From assembly GCA_937924345.1 (NCBI GenBank), contig CALDTD010000215.1, forward strand, positions 1 to 5,929: DNA of 5,929 nucleotides, in the 5' to 3' direction. Under the pieces are notes generated by a model. It was not told where the DNA came from and made no database searches. It saw only the letters and a program-made list of their open reading frames with translations. The position numbers and the translations under genes are program-made. Below, one piece after another: positions 1 through 5,854 of the stretch; the stretch's first letter is position 1; each line of letters starts with the position of its first letter. The DNA is from an uncultured Flavobacteriales bacterium. Lineage in GTDB: Bacteria > Bacteroidota > Bacteroidia > Flavobacteriales_D > Parvicellaceae.

Positions 1-278
1 CAATTAGTATTGCTCTTTTAGGAATAGGTAATTTTTTATTAAAAAAATCTAAATATAGAGCGCTAGAAACGACAAATTTCAAAAGTAAAATAACGCTCCA
101 TCAAATGGGAGTTTTAGCTTTTTTTTCGTGTATAGAATTTACAATAATGATAAATATGATGCTAATTTTGAGTACTAATAACAGTGTTTATTTATACACG
201 ACTTTACTAGTTATTGGCTATTTAATTTTAATGAGACCTAATAAAGAAAAAATAAAATCTGCTCTAAAATTGTTTTAG
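1..278 (+). CDS. C-terminal part of a small hypothetical membrane protein (5' end outside window)
   Basis: An open frame enters from the left edge (first full codon at base 3) and runs 91 codons to a TAG at 276-278. The visible protein is strongly hydrophobic. A segment at residues 1-13 (ISIALLGIGNFLL) is followed by a basic loop (KKSKYR, then FKSK). Two further probable membrane helices lie at about residues 35-56 (MGVLAFFSCIEFTIMINMM and on) and 61-77 (SVYLYTTLLVIGYLILM), and the protein ends in a short lysine-rich tail. I do not recognise the family, and the missing N-terminus prevents a confident topology. The truA start codon follows the stop after only six bases, so the two genes are probably co-transcribed and may be translationally coupled. 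The good open frame, sensible membrane topology and tight spacing argue for a real gene; its function is unknown. Confidence 0.7.
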   Translation, partial: ISIALLGIGNFLLKKSKYRALETTNFKSKITLHQMGVLAFFSCIEFTIMINMMLILSTNNSVYLYTTLLVIGYLILMRPNKEKIKSALKLF

Positions 279-284
279 CCAAAT

Positions 285-1025
285 ATGCGCTACTTTGTTC
301 AAATAGCTTACAACGGTAAAGATTTTCATGGGTGGCAAGTTCAACCCAATGCAAATACTGTACAGGCTGAAATAAACAAGGCATTAACTACATATTTTAA
401 TTCTGGAGCAATACATTGTATTGGATGTGGAAGAACAGATACTGGCGTGCATGCTTCAGATTTTTATTTACATTTTGATTTAGATAAACAGATTGATTTA
501 AAAGAATCAACTTATAGATTAAATAGAATATTACCGAGATCAATTGCTGTAAAACGTATCATTGAAGTTGAAAACAATGCTCATACTCGTTTTGATGCAA
601 CTTCGAGAACGTATCAATATTTTATTCATACCAAGAAAGATCCATTTGCAAATGAAGGATCTTTGTATTTTGGCTATCCGTTAAACTTAGAAAAAATGAA
701 TGAAGCATGTAAGCTTTTATTCAATTATTCTGACTTTACCTCATTTAGCAAATTACATACAGATGCTAAAACAAATATTTGTCAATTAATGCATGCAAAA
801 TGGAGAAAAGAAGGAGATAAACTTATTTTCACTATTCAAGCTGATCGCTTTTTACGCAATATGGTTAGAGCAATAGTTGGTACATTATTAGACATTGGTC
901 AAGAGAAAATTCCTGTTCAAGAAATTAGTAAAATAATTGAAGATAAAGACCGTGGAAGAGCTGGGAAATCTGTAGATGGAAAAGGACTTTATTTATCTAA
1001 AGTTGAATACGACTATATTGACTAA
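285..1025 (+). CDS. truA: tRNA pseudouridine(38-40) synthase TruA
   Basis: TruA isomerises uridines 38, 39 and 40 in the anticodon stem-loop of many tRNAs to pseudouridine, in the cytoplasm and without a cofactor. The 246-residue protein has the usual bacterial length. The N-terminus carries the typical YNGKDFHGWQVQP segment (residues 9-21). The catalytic loop GRTDTGVHA is at 49-57, with the nucleophilic aspartate at D52. SRTYQYFI (107-114) supplies the conserved active-site tyrosine at Y110. FLRNMVRAIVGTLLDIG (189-205) and AGKSVDGKGLYL (226-237) are the conserved C-terminal blocks; the latter often reads S-V-P-A in relatives and here reads S-V-D-G, a mild variation. The ATG at 285 fits the family N-terminus. 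There is no Shine-Dalgarno sequence, and the upstream membrane protein gene ends six bases earlier. The gene converges on the acyltransferase gene, and the two 3' ends overlap by four bases. Confidence 0.98.
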   Translation: MRYFVQIAYNGKDFHGWQVQPNANTVQAEINKALTTYFNSGAIHCIGCGRTDTGVHASDFYLHFDLDKQIDLKESTYRLNRILPRSIAVKRIIEVENNAHTRFDATSRTYQYFIHTKKDPFANEGSLYFGYPLNLEKMNEACKLLFNYSDFTSFSKLHTDAKTNICQLMHAKWRKEGDKLIFTIQADRFLRNMVRAIVGTLLDIGQEKIPVQEISKIIEDKDRGRAGKSVDGKGLYLSKVEYDYID

Positions 1026-2047
1026 ACAAACCTTTTTTTGAGTTTCAAAATTGGCTTTTCATAGCACTCGAAAGATAAAACTGCTATTAATAAAACCAAC
1101 ATTATGTTTATCGGGTATTGTTGAACAGCTAACTCTCCTCCTGGCCCTGTTCGCAGAAAAAAACCTTGATAAACATAAATACCATAAGATATTTGCCCTA
1201 AATATCTAAACAAGCGATTATCTATCACCCTTGTAGTTCGAGATTCTTGATTATAAAACAGCCATATTAATCCTATTGAAACTCCAAGCGCTTGAAGTAT
1301 AGAGATAAGTGGCAAAAGTAAATTTGGTAAAAACAATGGACTAATAAAAAGGGTTATCCCAATAAAAAGAAAATAATATTTTTTCGAAAAAAAAGCATCG
1401 ACACTCACCGCTTTAAAACTATTGATTAAACCAGCCAAACTTCCAATTAAAATTGGAGCAACCGCTGGAAAGAACCATCTTTTAACGTGATATTTTTCTG
1501 AAAAACTAAATGAACTATACGTACATAAAATAAATCCACAACAAATAGTCAGAAATACTATTGCTACAATTAAGAACTTAAATTGCTTCAAAAAAACAAT
1601 TAAAAAAGGCCAGGTTAAATAAAACTGCTCTTCCACAGCTAACGACCAAGTATGCCCCAATTCTACAGTATAATAATCGTGGTGTACAAAATTGTAAACA
1701 TAAGCAAAGGAACATAAAAACCCTATCCAATTTTCTTGTATAGAGCCTTGTAGCATAAATATTGCTATTACTCCATAAAAAAGAATTAAAGGAGGAAGCA
1801 GACGAATAAAACGTCTTACAAAGAAATTTTTAAAGTTAATTTTCCCTTTTACTCTAAATTCATTAATTAAAAGAGAAGTGATTAAAAATCCGCTCAACGT
1901 AAAGAAGACTTGAACTCCTGTTTCTCCAGAAACTAAATGCCAAAAACGTGTTTCGAACAAAGGTAAACCAAAAGGTAAAAGATGCGATACTACAACTAAG
2001 ACAATAGAAAAAGCACGTAACGAATCAAAGCCTTTGATGTACTGCAT
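1022..2047 (-). CDS. Acyltransferase-3 family membrane protein (OafA/YrhL-like O-acyltransferase)
   Basis: This is a 341-residue polytopic inner-membrane protein of the acyltransferase-3 family, whose members transfer acyl groups, commonly acetyl, to LPS, peptidoglycan, exopolysaccharides or small molecules. The family's R-x10-H motif is present near the N-terminus (R11 and H22 in LRAFSIVLVVVSH). Other family blocks follow: GVQVFFTLSGFLIT (44-57), a basic RRFIRLLPP segment (78-86) and HTWSLAVEEQFYLTWP (132-147). Near the C-terminus are LGQISYGIYVYQ (283-294) and the closing YEKP (329-332). About ten hydrophobic segments cover the chain, with no extra SGNH or periplasmic domain, so it is a minimal one-domain member. 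The acceptor cannot be told from sequence, and no glycan-synthesis genes lie nearby to suggest one. It begins 15 bases after the helicase stop codon on the same strand, without a visible promoter, so it is probably the second gene of that operon. Its TAG stop overlaps the truA stop. Confidence 0.93.
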   Translation of the reverse strand: MQYIKGFDSLRAFSIVLVVVSHLLPFGLPLFETRFWHLVSGETGVQVFFTLSGFLITSLLINEFRVKGKINFKNFFVRRFIRLLPPLILFYGVIAIFMLQGSIQENWIGFLCSFAYVYNFVHHDYYTVELGHTWSLAVEEQFYLTWPFLIVFLKQFKFLIVAIVFLTICCGFILCTYSSFSFSEKYHVKRWFFPAVAPILIGSLAGLINSFKAVSVDAFFSKKYYFLFIGITLFISPLFLPNLLLPLISILQALGVSIGLIWLFYNQESRTTRVIDNRLFRYLGQISYGIYVYQGFFLRTGPGGELAVQQYPINIMLVLLIAVLSFECYEKPILKLKKRFV

Positions 2048-2062
2048 AACATCGTTTTCAAA

Positions 2063-3583
2063 CTAGAACCTCTTCCCTATTTCTATTCGTAATTTTCTAG
2101 TATAATCTTCTTCTAACCATTGAACATAACTAGGTGTACTTTTACAAATACAATACGTAAAACGTCTAATTCTATCCTTTATATCTTCATCTAATTTTTC
2201 AGCCAATTTTCTTGCATCAAAAGCATCTTCAGCGTTTTCGCAGCACATAGTTGCATGATTATCTATAGATTCCTCTATCACAATCTTTGGACGTTTATGC
2301 TGCGCTAAAACTTGTTTATATCTTGCTTTTATGTCAAAATCCAATATTTTTGAATTTGGAAACAAATCTCTAACAGACTGCGGCATACTGTATACAAAAT
2401 TACGCTCTATCTCTTCATCCGATTGTATAGTTTCTAAATACAAATCTGGAACTCTAAAAATATATTGCCAATCAATTTTTTCGAACCATAATCCAAATCG
2501 TGCTGCATTATTCCCTAAATCTATAACAGAAAATGTTTTCTTATTGGGCAAAATACGAGATCCCCTCCCTATCATTTGATAGTAAAGAGCTAATGATTTT
2601 GTAGCTCTATTTAGAACAATAGTATCTACTGTTGGCTCATCAAAACCAGTAGTTAAAATACTAACCGAAGTTAATATTGCATCAGGAGTTTCCTTAAACC
2701 AAGTCAAAATTTCCTCTCTCTCAGCCTTACTATTTTTATTATCTAAATGTCTAATATTATACCCTGCTTCAGAAAAAGTTTCTAAAACTTGCTTAGAAGT
2801 ATTAATTCCGTTGTTAAAAATCAAAGTCTTCGTACCTTTTGCCTTCTCTTCGTATGCAAAAAGTAATTTTTCTTGCATTGGGTAGTCAGTGTAAAGCATC
2901 TCAGACGATTTAACCGTATAATCTCCGTTAATTCCAATTTTTAATGAAGTTAAACCAACATCATAACTGTAGGTAATAGCTTTAGATAAGTACCCTTCTT
3001 TAATTAATGCTGCAATATCATGACCAGTAATTAACTCGTCATAATTATTCTTCATTGGAAGTTTTACATTAGAACTTAAAGGCGTAGCGGTAACTCCTAA
3101 AATAAAACGATCTTCAAAATACTTAAATAGTTTATTAAAAGAATTGTAATGCGCTTCATCAATTATAACTAAACCTATATTCTCAAGCTCAAATTTCTCG
3201 TCTAACAAACGGTTGTTTAAAGTCTCTACCATTGCAACAAAGCAATTGTATTGATCTTGATTCGGCAATTCTTTTACCTTACTATCGATAACTTTGTTAT
3301 TTACACCGAAATCGTGCAACATTCTATCTGTTTGCTTACACAACTCAACTCTATGTGTAAGAATTAAAACTTTTTTACCCGTTTTTTCGATATACTGTCT
3401 AGAAATCTCAGAAAAGATTACCGTTTTACCACCTCCAGTAGGCAGTTGATACAAAAGGTTATAATTATCTGGGTGCTCGTCTATCCGACTAAAAATTTCT
3501 TTTAAATCGTTTAATTGATAGTCGTATAACTTTTTACCGTCTTGTTTCGCTTCTTTTTCGAAGGTTTCCATCTCCATTTTCAT
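2063..3583 (-). CDS. DEAD/DEAH-box superfamily 2 helicase (COG1061/Res-like), uncharacterised
   Basis: This is a cytoplasmic ATP-dependent SF2 helicase or translocase of 506 residues, counted from the ATG at 3583. Domain 1 carries the Q-motif-like YDYQ (20-23), Walker A PTGGGKT (48-54), motif Ia LTHRVELCKQ (75-84), motif II DEAH (142-145) and motif III TAT (165-167). Domain 2 has TLIFNN (253-258), motif V TTGFDEP (311-317) and motif VI QMIGRGSR (336-343), so the ATPase should be active. About 140 residues follow from about residue 365, a charged region I cannot assign to a domain; no nuclease or methylase motif is visible. The organisation resembles the helicase part of type III restriction enzymes and Ssl2/XPB-like proteins, but no restriction partner is adjacent. 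Similar stand-alone proteins occur, as I recall, in many flavobacteria, without known function. The frame opens further, to a TTG at 3598, but that TTG lies inside a probable -7 promoter box. ATGs at 3577 and 3571 are also possible starts. Confidence 0.92.
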   Translation of the reverse strand: MKMEMETFEKEAKQDGKKLYDYQLNDLKEIFSRIDEHPDNYNLLYQLPTGGGKTVIFSEISRQYIEKTGKKVLILTHRVELCKQTDRMLHDFGVNNKVIDSKVKELPNQDQYNCFVAMVETLNNRLLDEKFELENIGLVIIDEAHYNSFNKLFKYFEDRFILGVTATPLSSNVKLPMKNNYDELITGHDIAALIKEGYLSKAITYSYDVGLTSLKIGINGDYTVKSSEMLYTDYPMQEKLLFAYEEKAKGTKTLIFNNGINTSKQVLETFSEAGYNIRHLDNKNSKAEREEILTWFKETPDAILTSVSILTTGFDEPTVDTIVLNRATKSLALYYQMIGRGSRILPNKKTFSVIDLGNNAARFGLWFEKIDWQYIFRVPDLYLETIQSDEEIERNFVYSMPQSVRDLFPNSKILDFDIKARYKQVLAQHKRPKIVIEESIDNHATMCCENAEDAFDARKLAEKLDEDIKDRIRRFTYCICKSTPSYVQWLEEDYTRKLRIEIGKRF

Positions 3584-3595
3584 CTTGAATTCTCG

Positions 3596-3603
3596 CAAAA
3601 ATA
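3596..3603 (-). promoter_or_regulatory. Probable Bacteroidota -7 promoter box for the helicase operon
   Basis: On the minus strand these bases read TATTTTTG, a perfect match to the Bacteroidota -7 consensus TAnnTTTG. Nineteen bases further upstream (minus strand, 3627-3623) is TTTCG, an imperfect version of the -33 TTTG/TTG element at a suitable distance. Transcription would start near 3589-3591, leaving a leader of about 6-8 bases to the ATG at 3583, or 12-20 bases to the ATGs at 3577 and 3571. The box contains the TTG that would otherwise extend the helicase frame, so that TTG cannot be the start of a transcript made from this promoter. The match is exact but the motif is short and AT-rich, so chance is possible. 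Confidence 0.5.
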
Positions 3604-3669
3604 GTCATAATCTCATGCTTTACGAAACCTTTTATCGGTTTTTAAATTATTGAATACTTTATTTTTCCC

Positions 3670-3690
3670 ATACTGAAATCGATTTAGTAT
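3670..3690. promoter_or_regulatory. Near-perfect 21-base palindrome, candidate operator of the enoyl-CoA hydratase gene
   Basis: The two arms are ATACT...AAATC and GATTT...AGTAT. They pair at all ten positions, and the only irregularity is one unpaired G at 3675 in the left arm. The centre, AAATCGATTT, is itself a perfect 10-base palindrome. The element ends 28 bases before the enoyl-CoA hydratase ATG and overlaps the candidate -7 box at 3688-3695. That is where a dimeric helix-turn-helix repressor would block transcription. No T-tract follows it in terminator position and it precedes a gene, so it is not a terminator. The binding protein is unknown; a TetR-, GntR- or MarR-type regulator is a guess. 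Confidence 0.45.
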
Positions 3691-3695
3691 TTTCG
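3688..3695 (+). promoter_or_regulatory. Possible -7 promoter box for the enoyl-CoA hydratase gene
   Basis: The bases read TATTTTCG, seven of eight positions compatible with the Bacteroidota -7 consensus TAnnTTTG (C in place of the third T). The predicted transcription start near 3700 would leave a leader of about 18 bases to the ATG at 3719. No TTG is found at the usual 17-23 base spacing upstream; the nearest is about 35 bases away, at 3650-3652. This is therefore a weak call. It is supported mainly by position in the divergent intergenic region and by overlap with the palindrome. Confidence 0.3.
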
Positions 3696-3718
3696 TAACT
3701 GAAAAATTAGACAACAAT

Positions 3719-4498
3719 ATGAGCACAGAAAACGCAATTGAACAAGGAGATGTTTCCATAGTTATTAATGAAAATGGAATTGCAACTATAGAGTTTTATC
3801 AACCTTTAAGTAATTCTTTACCAGGTAAAGTCTTAGCGAAATTGGCCGATACAATTACAAAAGCGGGAAATAATGATGATATAAAAGTTATTCTTTTAAA
3901 ATCTAGTGGTGAACGCGCATTTTGTGCAGGAGCTAGCTTTGATGAACTAATTGCTATCGATAATCTAGAAATTGGAAAAGTATTTTTCTCTGGTTTTGCT
4001 AATGTTATTAATGCTGCTCGAAAGTGTCCAAAATTAATTATTGGTCGTGTTCAAGGTAAAGCTGTAGGTGGCGGGGTTGGAATGGCTAGCGCAGTTGATT
4101 ATTGTTTCGCAACAAAACATGCAGCAGTAAAACTTAGTGAACTGGCAGTAGGAATAGGACCTTTTGTAGTAGGGCCAGCTGTAGAACGAAAAGTTGGAAC
4201 ATCTGCAATGAGCCAATTAGCAATAAATGCTACAGAATGGTATAGTGCAGATTGGGCTAGAGAAAAAGGACTGTACACAGATATTTATGATAATGCAGAG
4301 GAAATGGACAAAGCTATTAATACCTTAAGTAATAAATTAGCAAACTCTAACCCAGAAGCAATGCGCTTGCTAAAGCAAGTATTTTGGGAAGGAACAGAAA
4401 ATTGGGATGAATTACTAAGTGAAAGAGCAGCCATGAGTGGGAAATTAGTATTATCGGATTTTACAAAGAATGCAATTAATGCTTTTAAAAAGAAATAA
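3719..4498 (+). CDS. Enoyl-CoA hydratase/isomerase (crotonase) family protein
   Basis: This is a 259-residue cytoplasmic protein of the crotonase superfamily, which stabilises CoA-thioester enolates and commonly hydrates or isomerises enoyl-CoAs. The length matches a single-domain member. The first oxyanion-hole segment is ERAFCAGASFDEL (65-77) and the second is GKAVGGGVGMASAVDYCFAT (113-132). LSELAVGIGPFVVGP (139-153) holds E141, which aligns with the second catalytic glutamate of classical crotonase (E164 in the rat enzyme). The position of the first glutamate (E144, in GGGxE) is glycine here (G121). The GGGVG...SE..xG pattern recalls the LiuC-type methylglutaconyl-CoA hydratases of leucine breakdown, but no other leucine-degradation gene is in view, so the substrate is left open. 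The gene diverges from the helicase gene across a 120-135 base intergenic region holding a palindromic candidate operator. murF follows after 38 bases, probably in the same transcript. The ATG has an A-rich leader and no Shine-Dalgarno sequence. Confidence 0.94.
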   Translation: MSTENAIEQGDVSIVINENGIATIEFYQPLSNSLPGKVLAKLADTITKAGNNDDIKVILLKSSGERAFCAGASFDELIAIDNLEIGKVFFSGFANVINAARKCPKLIIGRVQGKAVGGGVGMASAVDYCFATKHAAVKLSELAVGIGPFVVGPAVERKVGTSAMSQLAINATEWYSADWAREKGLYTDIYDNAEEMDKAINTLSNKLANSNPEAMRLLKQVFWEGTENWDELLSERAAMSGKLVLSDFTKNAINAFKKK

Positions 4499-4536
4499 CA
4501 TTTAATCAAATAATTTAAATCAACCCTTTTCTAATT

Positions 4537-5817
4537 ATGATTATTGAAGACTTATATAAACTATTTACAAAATCAACAGGTGTTTGTACTGATACTAGAA
4601 ATATAATTGATAATAGTCTGTTTTTTGCTCTAAAAGGCGAAAACTTTAATGGAAATAAATTTGCTCTAAAAGCAATTGAAGGCGGGGCTAATTATGCTAT
4701 TATTGATGAAGAAGAGTTTAAGATTAGTGATCAATACATTCTAGTAGAAAATGTTTTAGAAACACTCCAACAACTTGCAAACTTCCATAGAAAGCAATTT
4801 AATATACCTGTTTTGGGTATTACAGGTAGTAATGGAAAAACAACAAGCAAAGAGCTGATAGGGGCAGTTATTCAGAAAAAATATAAACTATTAATGACGA
4901 AAGGAAACCTAAATAATCATATAGGCGTTCCGCTAACGTTACTTCAAATAACGGACGAACACCGCTTCGCTATTATTGAAATGGGAGCAAATAAGCTAAA
5001 AGACATTCAAGAACTTGCAGCTATCGCAGAACCAACTCATGGATTAATTACCAATATTGGTGCAGCTCATTTAGAAGGTTTTGGCTCTTTGCTTGGTGTA
5101 ATAAATACTAAAAAAGAATTGTACGAAAATATTAGTGCTTCTAATGGTGTTTTGTTTTATAATAATGAAGATGAAACGCTAAAAAATGTACTACCTCGAA
5201 ATACAGAAAATATTAGCTATGGAACAAAAGAAGGTTTTGTAACTGGCGAGTTAAAAGCATTAACACCCTATGTACAGTTTAGATGGAACTTTAAATCATC
5301 TTACTCCTCTCCTATTATCAACACTAAATTGGTAGGTAAATATAACTTTACAAACTTTACTGCTGCTGCTTGTATTTGGAAGTACTTTAAAGTAGATAAC
5401 GATAAAATTTGTAAAGCTTTAGAAAATTATAAGCCAACTAATAACCGTTCTCAAGTTCAAGAAATTGATTCGAATACTTTTATTGTTGATTGTTATAATG
5501 CAAACCCTACAAGTATGTTAGCAGCTTTAGAAAGTTTTGTAGAAATTACACATGAAAATAAGATTGCAGTCCTTGGTGACATGTTAGAACTTGGAGATTA
5601 TTCTAATGAAGAACATCAAAAAATTATAAACTACTTAACTCAACATAATATTAATACGTATTTGGTTGGAAATGAATTTATAAAAGCTAACTCAAACTTT
5701 AAGACTTATAAAAGTGTTGAAGAGCTAAAAAAGCAAGAGAATTTATCATTTAAAAATCATCTTATTCTATTAAAGGGTTCTAGAGGAATAAAACTAGAGA
5801 AAGTTCTTGAAAACTAG
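4537..5817 (+). CDS. murF: UDP-N-acetylmuramoyl-tripeptide--D-alanyl-D-alanine ligase MurF
   Basis: MurF adds the D-Ala-D-Ala dipeptide to UDP-MurNAc-tripeptide using ATP, the last cytoplasmic step in making the peptidoglycan pentapeptide precursor, and is normally essential. The 426 residues show the three Mur ligase domains. The N-terminal substrate-binding domain (about 1-90) has the TDTR signature (18-21) and FFALKGENFNGNKF (29-42). The central ATPase domain has the P-loop GITGSNGKTT (94-103), NLNNHIGVPLT (124-134), EMGAN (148-152) and TNIGAAHLEGFGS (172-184). The C-terminal domain (from about 305) has DCYNANPTSM (318-327), the MurF-typical VLGDMLELG (345-353) and KGSRGIKLE (413-421). The DxYNANPxSM and LGDMLELG blocks separate MurF from MurC, MurD and MurE. 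The ATG at 4537 gives the normal N-terminus. It lies 38 bases after the crotonase-family gene and 37 bases before an ArsC-like gene. No other mur or division genes are adjacent, so it sits outside a classical dcw cluster here. Confidence 0.98.
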   Translation: MIIEDLYKLFTKSTGVCTDTRNIIDNSLFFALKGENFNGNKFALKAIEGGANYAIIDEEEFKISDQYILVENVLETLQQLANFHRKQFNIPVLGITGSNGKTTSKELIGAVIQKKYKLLMTKGNLNNHIGVPLTLLQITDEHRFAIIEMGANKLKDIQELAAIAEPTHGLITNIGAAHLEGFGSLLGVINTKKELYENISASNGVLFYNNEDETLKNVLPRNTENISYGTKEGFVTGELKALTPYVQFRWNFKSSYSSPIINTKLVGKYNFTNFTAAACIWKYFKVDNDKICKALENYKPTNNRSQVQEIDSNTFIVDCYNANPTSMLAALESFVEITHENKIAVLGDMLELGDYSNEEHQKIINYLTQHNINTYLVGNEFIKANSNFKTYKSVEELKKQENLSFKNHLILLKGSRGIKLEKVLEN

Positions 5818-5854
5818 CATTTATAACAAAAATAATCATTCATAACTTCAAAAA

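Noticed and set aside
1379..1394. T6-CG-A8 palindromic homopolymer tract inside the acyltransferase gene, considered as a phase-variation site
   Set aside because: It simply encodes a Phe-Phe-Ser-Lys-Lys stretch in an AT-rich genome. The runs are short (8 and 6 bases) and the frame is intact, so slippage control is not supported without population data.
2331..2579. 82-codon plus-strand open frame inside the helicase gene
   Set aside because: It lies wholly antisense to a well-supported helicase coding region and its translation shows no recognisable domain; it is a shadow frame.
2063..3598. Helicase considered as part of a restriction or other anti-phage system
   Set aside because: No methylase, nuclease, toxin or other known defence gene is adjacent, and the neighbours are housekeeping genes; only the helicase fold is shared with such systems.
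4034..4509. Two minus-strand open frames (4034-4216 and 4285-4509) antisense to the crotonase-family gene
   Set aside because: Both sit opposite a conserved coding sequence and give compositionally odd translations (many Tyr, Cys and Ser) without family features.
4500..4520. AT-rich partial inverted repeat between the crotonase-family gene and murF, considered as a terminator
   Set aside because: The pairing is only about six A/T pairs (ATTTAA against TTAAAT) with no following T-tract; it would not form a stable hairpin.
5827..5834. Minus-strand TATTTTTG box after murF, considered as an antisense promoter
   Set aside because: The best -33 TTTG on that strand is only 14 bases upstream, outside the usual spacing, and no minus-strand gene follows; a chance match in AT-rich DNA is more likely.
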